Assembly (NCBI RefSeq): GCF_015352975.1
Contig: NZ_JACYIZ010000005.1
Span: 1 to 64,000 of the forward strand
DNA: 64,000 nucleotides
Reading direction: 5' to 3'
DNA from: Aestuariimicrobium ganziense
Lineage (GTDB): Bacteria > Actinomycetota > Actinomycetes > Propionibacteriales > Propionibacteriaceae
The notes under the pieces were generated by a model. That model was not told the DNA's origin. It did not search any database and saw only the letters and a list, made by a program, of their open reading frames with translations. Position numbers and translations under genes: made by a program. This document shows, piece after piece, positions 8,218 through 16,619 of this stretch (positions within the stretch are counted from its first letter, which is position 1; each line of letters opens with the position of its first letter).

Positions 8218-9587
8218 GTCGCTGGATGACCCGTGACCGGTCGTACTACCGCAACCTCGTGCTGCTGGCGCTGCCGGTCGCCGCGCAGGGGCTGATCGCC
8301 TTCCTGGCCACCTTCGCCGACAACCTGATGGTGAGTTCGCTGGGCGACGGCGCCGTCTCGGGCGTCTACTTCGCCAGCCAGGTCAACATCCTCATCCAGA
8401 TGTTCGCCAGTGGTCTGGCCACGGTGATCGTCATCCTGTCGGCCCAGTACTGGGGACGAGGCGACACCGACACCATCAAGACCATCATGGCGATCGGTCT
8501 GCGGCTGACCGCGCTGGTCGGGGCGATCATCTCGGTGGTCTGCATCCTGTTCCCCTCGCAGGTGCTGGCGGTGTTCACCTCCGACCCGGCGGCCGCCGCC
8601 CAAGGTGTGATCTACCTGCGCGTCGTGGCGCTGTCATACGTGTTCTTCTGCCTGACGCAGGCGCTGCTGAGTCTGATGCGCGCGGTCGAGACCACTGTCA
8701 TCGGCATGGTGATCACGCTGATCTCGCTGGTGATCCACGTCACCCTGAACGCTTGGTTCATCTTCGGCCTGAACTGGGGCGTCGCCGGGGCCGCTTGGAG
8801 CATGGTGCTGGCCCGCATCGGTGAGCTGGCTGCTATCGCGTTCTACGTGCTCAAGGTCGACAAGAAGCTGCGCGTTCGGCTGAGCGACCTGACCCGCCGG
8901 AGTTCGGCCATTCTGCGCGACTACGGACGATACGGCTCCCCGCTGGTGGCCGGTGAGTTGGTGTGGAGCATCAACCTGATGGTCAACTCGATCATCTTCG
9001 GGCACTTCTTCGACGCCGCCGTCGCCACCGCGGTCTCGATCGCCAACACCATGGCAACGCTGGCGTTCATCACATTGTCGGGCCTGGCAGCCGCGGTCGG
9101 CATCATGACGGGCAAGACGGTCGGCGCGGGCAAGGTCGAGTTGATGAAGGAGTACGCCCGCACCACCCAGGTGATCTTCCTTGTCGTCGGGTTGTTGACC
9201 GGTGCGATGGTGGCCGCGCTCAACCTTCCCTTCGTGTCGCTCTACGCCCACGGCATCAGCGCCGAGGCGGCGGCCCAGGCCCAGATCCTGATCTGGGTGA
9301 TCGCGGTCACGATCGTCGGCAGCGGCTACCAGATGCCGGTGCTGTTCGGGCTGGTGAAGTCCGGCGGCGACATCACCTTCGTGTTCAAGAACGACACGAT
9401 CTTCGTGTTCGGCGTCGTGTTGCCGTCGGCACTGATCTCGGCCTTCCTCGGGGCTCCGGCCTGGTGGGTGTTCGCCTGCCTGAAGTCCGACCAGATCCTG
9501 AAGTGCTTCGTGGCCGTGGTCAAGGTCAACCGCTTCAACTGGATGAAGAACCTGACCCGCGAGCGGGAACTCAACGCCGTCGCCTGA
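8214..9587 (+). CDS. MATE family multidrug/toxin exporter
   Basis: Cytoplasmic-membrane cation-coupled exporter of 457 aa. About twelve hydrophobic segments can be counted, in the two-bundle MATE layout, with an opening typical of the family (LVLLALPVAAQGLIAFLATF, then FADNLMVSSLGDGAVSGVYFA). A C-terminal cytosolic tail follows the last membrane segment. The upstream leaderless ORF overlaps the start codon, suggesting coupled translation. Substrate is unknown; it could be a drug, a metabolite or a toxin. It is followed by a repeat-rich non-coding stretch. Confidence 0.92.
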   Translation: MSRWMTRDRSYYRNLVLLALPVAAQGLIAFLATFADNLMVSSLGDGAVSGVYFASQVNILIQMFASGLATVIVILSAQYWGRGDTDTIKTIMAIGLRLTALVGAIISVVCILFPSQVLAVFTSDPAAAAQGVIYLRVVALSYVFFCLTQALLSLMRAVETTVIGMVITLISLVIHVTLNAWFIFGLNWGVAGAAWSMVLARIGELAAIAFYVLKVDKKLRVRLSDLTRRSSAILRDYGRYGSPLVAGELVWSINLMVNSIIFGHFFDAAVATAVSIANTMATLAFITLSGLAAAVGIMTGKTVGAGKVELMKEYARTTQVIFLVVGLLTGAMVAALNLPFVSLYAHGISAEAAAQAQILIWVIAVTIVGSGYQMPVLFGLVKSGGDITFVFKNDTIFVFGVVLPSALISAFLGAPAWWVFACLKSDQILKCFVAVVKVNRFNWMKNLTRERELNAVA

Positions 9588-9624
9588 GACACGGCTGGTT
9601 GAGCGCCAGCCAGCCGCTCGACCC

Positions 9625-9757
9625 GGCCGCGACGGGCACCTTGCGGCCGCGACGGGCAGTTTCCGACTGCGACGGGCACCATGGTTGCCGACGAGTACTG
9701 CACACCGTGCCCGTCGACAACTTGGGTGCGCGTCGTCCAACTTGGCTGCGCGTCGTG
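9625..9757. repeat. Two short blocks of 20-bp tandem repeats
   Basis: Block 1 (9625-9684) has three 20-bp units sharing GCGACGGGCA at 9629, 9649 and 9669. Block 2 (9718-9757) has two adjacent units, CAACTTGGGTGCGCGTCGTC and CAACTTGGCTGCGCGTCGTG, 18 of 20 identical. Both blocks have the same 20-bp period but different sequences. Confidence 0.7.
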
Positions 9758-9806
9758 CGCGAAGGACGAGCGTCGCCTCGCGGCAGCCCGCGCCGACGCG
9801 GCACAT

Positions 9807-9852
9807 CTTGGGTCACTTGGCACAGGTTCGAACGTGTGCCAGGTGCGCAACC
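9807..9852. repeat. Dispersed repeat, copy 2 (partner at 3418-3463)
   Basis: Shares AACGTGTGCCAGGTG (9831-9845) and flanking bases with 3418-3463. This copy also forms a small palindrome, TGGCACA ... TGTGCCA, around GGTTCGAACG. Confidence 0.6.
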
Positions 9853-9906
9853 CTGTGCCAGGTGCCGGGACGAGGTGGACCCCGGGTCTCAGGCGTCGCT
9901 ACTCGA

Positions 9907-10680
9907 TCAGCGAGTGGCGGGGTCGTTGTCCAGCAGCCACTGACGGCTGCGGAGCACCGCATCCAGCGTGTCGCCGGCGAACAGGTCCAGCCCGATCACC
10001 CGAGGCACGTCGGGCACCATCGCCAGGAACCTTGGCCAGTCCAGTTCGCCGTCACCGACCGCCACCTGGTCGGCGTTGCTGCCGCCAACAGCCGGCCCGT
10101 CCTTGAGGTGGAAGGCGAAGATCCGCTCCCCCAACTCCTCGATCAGGGCCGGCACGTCGGCCCCGCCGATGGTGGCCCAGTTCGGGTCGAACTCCACCCC
10201 AACCCCCGGCCCGACGTGGTCGAACACCTCGAGCAGGGCAGCTCGTCCGTCGATCTGGGTACGCACCTCGTCGTCATGGTTGTGGAAGGCGATCCGCATG
10301 CCATGGGCACCAGCGATCTCGGCGGCGGCGTTGAGGTCGTCGGCGATCCGACGCACCGAGTCGCGGTCGGCCCACCGCTCGGCCGGGAACATGGGCTGCA
10401 TCAGCAGCTTCACCCCCAGCTCGGCGGCCGCCCCGATGGTCTCGCGGCGTTGGTCGTCACTGACCATCTCGCCGTGCGCACTGGGCGTGGTCAGCCCGAG
10501 CCGTCGCACCGCCGGTTCGAACAGGTGGCGGGTCTGGGCCACACCGAACGGCTCGACGCTGGCGAACCCGGCCTCGGCCAGGCGCTCCAACGTCGGCTCC
10601 CAGCCCATCGTCTCGAGGATCTCTTCGTGCAGGCTCCACAGCTGCACCGAGATCGGTGGGGTCGGCCAGCGGTTGATCAT
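9907..10680 (-). CDS. Sugar phosphate isomerase/epimerase family protein (AP endonuclease 2-like TIM barrel)
   Basis: Predicted metal-dependent isomerase or epimerase of a sugar or inositol derivative, 257 aa, cytoplasmic. Family features include the N-terminal ISVQLWSLHEEI, SVEPFG, AFHNHDDEV (metal/substrate His), GVEFDPNWATIGG and FHLKDG near the C terminus. The start at 10680 (MINRWPTPP) is preferred to upstream starts because GAGAGG lies 7 bases before it. It is divergent from the SDR-ROK pair and, with the Gfo/Idh gene beyond them, looks like one sugar-catabolic set. The substrate is unknown. Confidence 0.85.
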   Translation of the reverse strand: MINRWPTPPISVQLWSLHEEILETMGWEPTLERLAEAGFASVEPFGVAQTRHLFEPAVRRLGLTTPSAHGEMVSDDQRRETIGAAAELGVKLLMQPMFPAERWADRDSVRRIADDLNAAAEIAGAHGMRIAFHNHDDEVRTQIDGRAALLEVFDHVGPGVGVEFDPNWATIGGADVPALIEELGERIFAFHLKDGPAVGGSNADQVAVGDGELDWPRFLAMVPDVPRVIGLDLFAGDTLDAVLRSRQWLLDNDPATR

Positions 10681-10841
10681 CGGCGTTCCTCTCGTCCGGC
10701 GTCGAGCATGGCCAGGGCCCCGGCCCTCTGTACGGAGCTTGTCACCATGGCGCCGTTGTACCACGGTGGGCGGTGGCCGACAGGGGTGACGGCCCGTCTA
10801 GGCTGGTGCGACACACACATCCACCACCGAGGGGGAACCCC

Positions 10842-11696
10842 ATGGCCCAGCGAGTCTGGCTGATCACCGGAGCGGGACGAGGGATGGGGGTCCACTTCGT
10901 CCGGGCGGCCCTCGAGGCCGGTGATGCGGTCGTGGCCACCGGACGCAACCCCGAGACGGTCACCTCGGCGTTGCGCGAGGCACTCGGCGTCGACCACGAG
11001 AACCTGCTGATCACCAAGCTCGACGTGACCCAGCCAGCCGACGCCGAGGCCACCGTCGCCGCCGCCAAGCAACGCTTCGGACGCGTCGACGTACTGGTCA
11101 ACAACGCCGCCAACTTCTACGGCGGCTACTTCGAGGAGTTCACCCCCGAGCAGATCGACCACCAGTTGCAGACCGCCTTGGTCGGTCCGATGAACGTCAC
11201 CCGCGCGGTGCTGCCGGTGATGCGCGAACAGCGTTCGGGTCACGTGCTGTCGATCTCGTCGGGTGCGGGGCTGATGGGGTTCGAGTTCAACACCGCCTAC
11301 TCGGCAGCGAAGTTCGGCATGGAGGGCTGGATGGAGGCGCTCGCCCCCGAGGTCGAGCCGTTCGGCATCCACACCACGATCGTCAACCCCGGCTTCTTCC
11401 GCACCGAGCTGCTCACCCAGGACTCGGCCAGCTACTCCACCCCGTCGATTCCCGACTACGCCGAGCGCCACGCCGCCCAGGTCGCCAACTACGAGTCGAT
11501 GAACGGCCACCAGGAGGGAGATCCCGCCAAGCTCGCCCGAGCCTTGGTCACCATCGTCAACGAACCGACCCCGCCACAGCGATTCATCGCCCTGGCTGCG
11601 ATCGTCGAGGTCGCCGAGCAGAAGGCCCACACCCTGCTCGCCCAGGCCGACGCCTATCGCGAGTTGTCGAGTTCGCTCGCCCACGACGACGTCTGA
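10842..11696 (+). CDS. SDR family oxidoreductase
   Basis: NAD(P)-dependent classical short-chain dehydrogenase, 284 aa. The nucleotide-binding motif is TGAGRGMG near the N terminus, with VNNAANF, catalytic SISSG and YSAAK. The ATG at 10842 has GAGGGGGAA upstream and matches the family N terminus, so earlier in-frame ATGs are rejected. A TAGGCT box at 10799-10804 could be its promoter. The gene is followed after 9 bases by the ROK regulator, so the two are probably an operon acting on a sugar or polyol with the neighbouring isomerase and Gfo/Idh enzyme. Confidence 0.88.
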   Translation: MAQRVWLITGAGRGMGVHFVRAALEAGDAVVATGRNPETVTSALREALGVDHENLLITKLDVTQPADAEATVAAAKQRFGRVDVLVNNAANFYGGYFEEFTPEQIDHQLQTALVGPMNVTRAVLPVMREQRSGHVLSISSGAGLMGFEFNTAYSAAKFGMEGWMEALAPEVEPFGIHTTIVNPGFFRTELLTQDSASYSTPSIPDYAERHAAQVANYESMNGHQEGDPAKLARALVTIVNEPTPPQRFIALAAIVEVAEQKAHTLLAQADAYRELSSSLAHDDV

Positions 11697-11705
11697 TCCG
11701 TCGTC

Positions 11706-12953
11706 ATGCCGAATGCGGAGCATCACCTGAGGCTCAGCACCCCACCCCTGTCGGCACGAGTGAGTTCGACCGTTGTGGCCAGCACGGTCATGAAGTTGAT
11801 CGCCAGTCGGGCGGCGGTGACCAAGGCCGACATCGTGCGGGTCTCCGGCCTTGCCCGCACCACCGTCGACAACGCGCTCGCCCCGCTGTTCACCACCGGC
11901 GCGGTGCGCCATGCCGGGATTCGTCCTGCGGTCGGTCGGGGACGACCAGCCGAGGAACTCGAGATCGCCCCCACCTACGGGGTCGTCCTGGTCGCCGACT
12001 GCGGCGTGCGGGCCGCCAAGTTGGCGGTGTTCGACTTCGGCCAGCAGGTGCTCGCCTCGAGCCAGGTGCCGATCGACCTGTCCCGCGGTCCCCAGCCGGT
12101 GCTGGACGACGTGATCGCCGGGTTCACCGACCTGGTCGAGAAGGCGGGGGTTGCCGACGCGCCGCGCACCGCCGTGATCGGCCTGCCCGGACCGGTCGAC
12201 CAACGGCACGGGGCGGTGGTTCGTCCCCCGCTGATGCCCGGCTGGGACGGCTTCGGGGTGGTCGCTGCCCTCTCGGAGGCACTCGGCTGCCAGGTGCTGA
12301 TCGAGAATGACGTCAACCTGCGCGCTCTGGGCGAGCAGCGGGTGTTGTCGGAGGCCATCGGGCCGCTGGTCTACCTCAAGTGCGGAACCGGCATCGGTTC
12401 GGGCCTGGTCACTGCCGACGGCATGCTGCTGCACGGCGCCGATGGTGCCGCCGGCGACATCGGTCATGTGCGCGTGGTCGGATCGGACGACCCCTGCCCC
12501 TGCGGCAACACCGGCTGCCTCGAGGCGTATGCCTCGCTGCGCGCCCTGGCCGGCGTGGACGACTCCGAGGGCGAGGCCAGCTCGGAGCAGGTCGAGCAGT
12601 TCCTCGACGTCCTGCGCGCCCGCGACGCCCGCGCGGTGGCGCTGCTGCGTGACCGGGCCCCGGCGATCGGTGAGGTGGTGGTCAGCCTCGTCCACGTGCT
12701 GAACCCGGCGATCGTCGTGGTCGGGGGCGCCATGGCTGCGGCCACCGACGACCTGCTCGCCGCGGTGCGCTCGGTGGTCTACCAGCGCTCGCTGCCGCTG
12801 GCGACCCGCAACCTCACCATCACCGGCCCGCAACTCGGGGACGACTCCGGCTTGTACGGGGGGCTCGCCCTCGGCCTGGAGGCGGCGATGGAACCCGCTG
12901 CCCTGCACGACCGGCTTGCCGCGCTGCGGCCGGGACGACGCCGAAGCCGCTGA
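11706..12953 (+). CDS. ROK family transcriptional regulator
   Basis: Sugar-responsive repressor of the NagC/Mlc/XylR type, 415 aa. An N-terminal winged helix (about residues 20-85, with TKADIVRVSGLARTTVDNAL) precedes a ROK sugar-kinase fold. The zinc-binding signature GHVRVVGSDDPCPCGNTGCLEAYAS is intact, with His and three Cys ligands. The GTG-rich acceptor region CGTGIGSGLV is also present, so sugar binding and possibly residual kinase activity are plausible. It probably controls the divergent sugar genes around it; a candidate operator lies at 14125-14142 upstream of the Gfo/Idh gene. No clear Shine-Dalgarno precedes the ATG; translational coupling to the SDR is possible. Confidence 0.9.
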   Translation: MPNAEHHLRLSTPPLSARVSSTVVASTVMKLIASRAAVTKADIVRVSGLARTTVDNALAPLFTTGAVRHAGIRPAVGRGRPAEELEIAPTYGVVLVADCGVRAAKLAVFDFGQQVLASSQVPIDLSRGPQPVLDDVIAGFTDLVEKAGVADAPRTAVIGLPGPVDQRHGAVVRPPLMPGWDGFGVVAALSEALGCQVLIENDVNLRALGEQRVLSEAIGPLVYLKCGTGIGSGLVTADGMLLHGADGAAGDIGHVRVVGSDDPCPCGNTGCLEAYASLRALAGVDDSEGEASSEQVEQFLDVLRARDARAVALLRDRAPAIGEVVVSLVHVLNPAIVVVGGAMAAATDDLLAAVRSVVYQRSLPLATRNLTITGPQLGDDSGLYGGLALGLEAAMEPAALHDRLAALRPGRRRSR

Positions 12954-12955
12954 GC

Positions 12956-14077
12956 TCACGCCAACTCAACCCACTGGCGCTGCTGGGCCGAGGTGAGCAC
13001 CGCGTCGACCACGCGTGCCGCCCGTGCCCCGTCGGCGAAGGTCGGCAGCCCCTCGGGGCGGTGCCCGGCGATCGCGGCATAGGTGTCGGCGATGAACGCC
13101 TCGAAGCAGTAGGCGTACCCCTGGGCGTGCCCGGCAGGCAGTGCCGACAGCCGGGCCGCGTCGAGGTGGTTGGTGCGCGGGTCGCGGACGATCACGGCGG
13201 TCTGGTTGAGGGTGGCGATCGAGGCCTCCTCGGGGTGCTCCTGGTCGAAGACCGCGGCGCCCTCGGAGCCGTCGACCTCGAACCAGAGCCGGTTCTTGCG
13301 GCCGGCCGAGACCTGGCTGACGGTGGTCTGCACCGGCACACCACTGCTGGTGCGGAACATGGCCAGCGCAATGTCCTCGGTGGTGACGTCGGCCAGTTCG
13401 CCGCCTGCTCCCCCGCTGAAGGCGGCTGCCGAGCCCGACGGACGCTGCGGGTGGGCGATGCTGGTCATCGCGCTCACCTCGGCCAGGTGCTCACCGCTGA
13501 CGAACTCGATCAGGTCGGCCCAGTGCGAACCGATGTCGGCGAAGGCCCGCGAGGCGCCACCGTCGGCCGGGTCGACGCGCCAACTGGCGACGTCGCGCGG
13601 CAGCATCCAGTCCTGGGTGTACGACCCGTGCAGCAACAGCATGCGACCCAACTCCCCCGACTGCACGCGCGAGCGGATCTCGCGCACGACCGGGTGGTAG
13701 CGGTAGACGAAGGGCACCGTGGCGATCACGCCGGCGCGCTCGGCCACGCGCTCCATCTCGGTGGCCCCGGCGGCCGACATGCCCAGCGGCTTCTCGCAGA
13801 CCAGGTTGATGCCGGCCTCGAGGGCCGCCAGCGCCATCGGGGCGTGCATCTTGTTGGGGGTGCAGATGTGGACGACGTCTGGTTTGTCGGCGAGCAGGTC
13901 GTCGAACGAGGCGTAGCCGCGGTCGATGCCCCACTCGTCGGCGACGGCCTGGGAGCGCTCCGGGCTCGAGGCGAGCACACCGACCAGCTGGGCGCTGGCG
14001 AGCAGGGCGCCACGCCGGTGCAGACCGGCGATCATGCCTCCGCCGGCGATGGCGACACGCAGTGAGCGGTGGTTCAT
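12956..14077 (-). CDS. Gfo/Idh/MocA family oxidoreductase
   Basis: NAD(P)-dependent sugar or inositol dehydrogenase-like protein, 373 aa, cytoplasmic. The N-terminal Rossmann motif is VAIAGGGMIAGLHRRGAL, followed by VHICTPNKMH, the catalytic CEKPLG and the C-terminal-domain motif DIGSHWADLIEFVSGE, whose His is the expected acid/base. The ATG has GGAGGACGAG upstream. It converges on the ROK gene with a 2-base gap. Together with the SDR, isomerase and ROK genes it forms a probable sugar-catabolic locus of unknown substrate. Confidence 0.9.
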   Translation of the reverse strand: MNHRSLRVAIAGGGMIAGLHRRGALLASAQLVGVLASSPERSQAVADEWGIDRGYASFDDLLADKPDVVHICTPNKMHAPMALAALEAGINLVCEKPLGMSAAGATEMERVAERAGVIATVPFVYRYHPVVREIRSRVQSGELGRMLLLHGSYTQDWMLPRDVASWRVDPADGGASRAFADIGSHWADLIEFVSGEHLAEVSAMTSIAHPQRPSGSAAAFSGGAGGELADVTTEDIALAMFRTSSGVPVQTTVSQVSAGRKNRLWFEVDGSEGAAVFDQEHPEEASIATLNQTAVIVRDPRTNHLDAARLSALPAGHAQGYAYCFEAFIADTYAAIAGHRPEGLPTFADGARAARVVDAVLTSAQQRQWVELA

Positions 14078-14124
14078 CTCGTCCTCCAGGGTTGTTCGGT
14101 GACACCACCGTAAAACACCCTGCT

Positions 14125-14142
14125 AGGACTTATATACGTCTT
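14125..14142. promoter_or_regulatory. Imperfect palindrome upstream of the Gfo/Idh gene, candidate operator
   Basis: AGGACTTATATACGTCTT, a near-palindrome with arms AGGAC and GTCTT around an AT-rich centre, 48 bases upstream of the Gfo/Idh start and next to a locally AT-rich stretch. ROK, LacI and GntR operators can look like this, so the neighbouring ROK protein is a plausible ligand; this is inference. Confidence 0.4.
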
Positions 14143-14150
14143 GAAAAGGT

Positions 14151-15320
14151 TTAAACAGGGCGCTCTGCAGCGCCCTGCTGGAGGCCGGTTCGGTAGACCT
14201 CGAGCAGTTGCCCGGCGACGGCCTCGGGGCTGAAGCGCTCGGACACATGCGACCGCAGTGCCGCTGGGTCGAACTCGTCCAGGCGGACGATCACGCGCTC
14301 GAGTGCCTCGGCGACCTCGTCGGGGGACTCTCCGCTCCACTCCCCCACGGTCTCGTCGACGAACTCGTCCGGCCCGGGGATCCTGGGAGCAACCACGGGC
14401 AACCCGGCAGCCAGCGCCTCGGCCCAGACCACGCCGAAGGTTTCGTGGGTGCTGAGCATGGCGAAGAGGTCGTGCTGTCGGTAGAGGGCGGTGAGTTCGT
14501 CACGGGTGGCTCGTCCGGGCAGCTGCACCCGGTCGTCCAGCCCGAGTCGCCTGACCTGCGCCAACAGCGCTTCGCGCTCGGGGCCCTCGCCGACGATGGT
14601 GAGGCTGACGTCGTCGCGCCGGTCCGCCAGCCGGGCGAACCCGTCGACCAGCAGCGACATCCGCTTGCGAGCGATCAGGTTGCCGGTGGAGATGATCCGC
14701 ACCCCGGCATGTTCGGTGCGGGGCTCGGGCTGGAACTGTTCGATGTCGATGACGTCACCGACCACGTGGGCCTCGACCCCGAACCGGTCGCGAATCACCC
14801 GGGCGAGAGCGGACGAGACCGCCAGCACCCGGTCGGCGCGGTAGGCCCGCTCGGCCAGCCAGCGCAGGTCGTCGGCGATGGTCGGCGCAGTCAGCCTGGA
14901 GTAGTGCTCGGTGACCACGACCAGCGGACGGTCCTGTTGCGGGGTGTGGGCGGCCACCGCCGCACCCCACGCGCAGAAGTGGGCGTGGACGACGTCAGGT
15001 CGTCCGTGACGAGCGACGATGCGTCGGTACAGCGCCCGCCATGCCAGCCCCGCGAGGCCATGGTGCAGCCGGGTGGGCAGGGCACCCAGCGGCACCGAGA
15101 GTGCCTCGACCCGGACGCCCGAGCCGTCGACCGACGAGGCGAACCCCCACCGGCGCCAGCGCCGCACCGAGCGCAGGTCGAGCGCGGCGTGCACCACGCT
15201 GGCCCCGGCGTCGGCCAGGGCTCGGGCCTGGTCGAGCTCGAAGCAGCCCAGCAGCGGTGAGGCGGGCGAGGGCAGGCCTCGTCCAACCACCGCCACCCTC
15301 AGGGCGGCCTGTTCGGTCAT
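14151..15320 (-). CDS. Glycosyltransferase family 4-like protein
   Basis: Predicted retaining GT-B glycosyltransferase, 389 aa, using a nucleotide sugar to build a lipid-linked or surface glycan. N-terminal acceptor domain contains VVHAHFCAWGAAVAAH and VVVTEHYS; the C-terminal donor domain has ISTGNLIARKRMSLLVDGF, IVGEGPER and HETFGVVWAEALAAGLPVVAPRIPG, where the E(x7)E element expected for GT4 is visible. The start at 15320 (MTEQAALRVAVVG) overlaps the RDD stop by ATGA, so the two genes are translationally coupled. A longer open frame upstream is a shadow. Confidence 0.88.
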   Translation of the reverse strand: MTEQAALRVAVVGRGLPSPASPLLGCFELDQARALADAGASVVHAALDLRSVRRWRRWGFASSVDGSGVRVEALSVPLGALPTRLHHGLAGLAWRALYRRIVARHGRPDVVHAHFCAWGAAVAAHTPQQDRPLVVVTEHYSRLTAPTIADDLRWLAERAYRADRVLAVSSALARVIRDRFGVEAHVVGDVIDIEQFQPEPRTEHAGVRIISTGNLIARKRMSLLVDGFARLADRRDDVSLTIVGEGPEREALLAQVRRLGLDDRVQLPGRATRDELTALYRQHDLFAMLSTHETFGVVWAEALAAGLPVVAPRIPGPDEFVDETVGEWSGESPDEVAEALERVIVRLDEFDPAALRSHVSERFSPEAVAGQLLEVYRTGLQQGAAERPV

Positions 15321-15748
15321 CGGCGGTTCACCACGGCCAGCCCGAGCGCGATGTCGACGATCGAGCGGCGCTCGGCGCCGATCACCAGTGACGGGATGAC
15401 CAGGCACTTCAGCGCGGTGCGAATGATCGCCTGCCACCAGCGGATGGGCGCGCCGGACAGCTGTGAGACGCCGATGCGGGCCAGCAGTTGGCCGAAGCTG
15501 CCGCCGGTGACGATGGTGAAGATGGTGGCCTCGACGAAGAAGACCGTGAGCGGCATCCACATCCGCCAGTTGTTGTCGTAGAGCACGCCCGACCCGAAGG
15601 CCCCGACGGCGACGGCGAGGCTCGCGGCCCAGTCGACGATCAGGGCGGCGAAGCGGGCCCGCCACGAGGCCAGCGAGCCGCGTCCCTCGCGGGGCAGGCC
15701 GATGCTCTGGCCCGGGTAAGCGGGTGCGTCCTCTGTGGTCTGGCTCAC
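15317..15748 (-). CDS. RDD family membrane protein
   Basis: Small integral membrane protein of 143 aa with the RDD signature, WRARFAALIVDWAASLAVAVG, followed by two more hydrophobic segments. Function in actinobacteria is unknown; an RDD protein commonly lies between DUF4191 and glnA (the Rv2219A position), as here, although the strand is reversed. Its last four bases overlap the start of the glycosyltransferase gene. Confidence 0.85.
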   Translation of the reverse strand: MSQTTEDAPAYPGQSIGLPREGRGSLASWRARFAALIVDWAASLAVAVGAFGSGVLYDNNWRMWMPLTVFFVEATIFTIVTGGSFGQLLARIGVSQLSGAPIRWWQAIIRTALKCLVIPSLVIGAERRSIVDIALGLAVVNRR

Positions 15749-15808
15749 GGGGCGAGCCTAGCGGGCGCGGCACGGTTCGAGCCGCGTGCCGCGGGTGTGC
15801 CGGTCGGC

Positions 15809-16495
15809 TCAGGCTGCGGTGACGCTGGCCCAACCCCGACGGTTGTTCAGCATGAAGTCGTGGCCGCTGTCGGGGTGGCGCTCTCGTCCACACCGCAGGC
15901 AGCGCAGGTAGTAGGCATGGTGGTTGGCCACGTCGGTGATCACCCTGACATCGTCGTGGCGGCGAAGCCGACACCGCAACGGCATGGGCACGTGCGGGAT
16001 GGCCAGGGCACGCCGCCACCAGATGATCCGGCTCAGCAGCGAGCAGGCGTCGGTGATCGGGTGGGTGCTGGCGGCCAGTTCGCCACCCACCTCCTCGTCG
16101 AAACGCTGCCGGACCTGCCTCGGCAACAGGTGGACGATCGCAGCCAGCACGTAGTCGTCCAGCCGGGTGGCGATGAAGCTCAGGTTGGGCTCGGGAGGAA
16201 GGTCGAGGTCCTGCACCGAACGCTCGTCCTCGCTGTCGCGCGCGGCCAACTCGAGCCTGGCCAGTTGGTTGCCCATCGGGGTGAGGCTGTAGAGCCGACG
16301 ACGGGGACGACCGGTGTCGCGCGGGTCGGTGCCGTCCCAGCGGCTGGTGACCCACTCGAAGCGTTCCAGCTCGGCCAGGATCGGCATGAGCACACCACTG
16401 AGCACCCCGGTGGCCTCGCTGATCTCGAGCGGGAACTGGGGTTGGTTGGTCCCCCACGCCAGGTGGTCGAGCACGACGAGGGTGGCGTGGCGCAT
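15809..16495 (-). CDS. PadR-like winged-helix regulator with extended C-terminal domain
   Basis: Probable transcription regulator of 228 aa. The N terminus (residues 1-80) reads as a PadR-type winged helix: LVVLDHLAWG, SGVLMPILAELERFEWVTSRWD, then a basic wing RPRRRLYSLTPMG. The C-terminal part is unusual; it includes a CLRCGRERHPDS segment that looks like a partial zinc-ribbon (one CxxC). The start at 16495 is preferred because GAGGGG lies 6 bases upstream. It is transcribed divergently from glnA and shares the GlnR-box region, so it might be co-regulated with nitrogen status. Target genes are unknown. Confidence 0.72.
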   Translation of the reverse strand: MRHATLVVLDHLAWGTNQPQFPLEISEATGVLSGVLMPILAELERFEWVTSRWDGTDPRDTGRPRRRLYSLTPMGNQLARLELAARDSEDERSVQDLDLPPEPNLSFIATRLDDYVLAAIVHLLPRQVRQRFDEEVGGELAASTHPITDACSLLSRIIWWRRALAIPHVPMPLRCRLRRHDDVRVITDVANHHAYYLRCLRCGRERHPDSGHDFMLNNRRGWASVTAA

Positions 16496-16529
16496 CTTCG
16501 GCCCCCTCATGGCACCAACGATACGCGGC

Positions 16530-16567
16530 GTTACATGACCGAAACACTCGGGAAACTGCCGGGCAAC
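16530..16567 (+). promoter_or_regulatory. GlnR-type operator upstream of glnA
   Basis: Four half-sites at 11-base spacing: GTTAC (16530), GAAAC (16541), GAAAC (16552) and GCAAC (16563), each separated by six bases. This matches the published actinobacterial GlnR box pattern gTnAc-n6-GaAAc. A TAGGTT -10 box at 16578-16583 follows. GlnR, the nitrogen-stress regulator, would activate glnA here. Confidence 0.7.
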
Positions 16568-16619
16568 ACCCCCCAAATAGGTTCACACGTGTTCAGCACG
16601 AACCACGATGGAGGAACAC

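Larger units (their letters stand above)
9588..9906. other. Repeat-rich non-coding stretch after the MATE gene
   Basis: No gene is supported in these 319 bases. They contain two blocks of 20-bp tandem repeats and a copy of the dispersed repeat at 3418, and separate the convergent MATE and isomerase genes. Confidence 0.65.

Noticed and set aside
9625..9757. Possible CRISPR array
   Set aside because: Repeat units are contiguous without spacers, only two to three copies, and there are no cas genes.
9815..9845. Possible tRNA from the GGTTCGAA word
   Set aside because: It lies in a short palindrome and no acceptor, D or anticodon stem can be formed around it.
10677..12959. 760-codon minus-strand frame opposite the SDR and ROK genes
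   Set aside because: Shadow of two genes with clear family motifs; translation is His/Gln/Arg-rich.
14151..16586. 811-codon minus-strand frame joining the glycosyltransferase to sequence upstream
   Set aside because: Only the last 389 codons are glycosyltransferase; upstream part overlaps the RDD and PadR-like genes in another frame.
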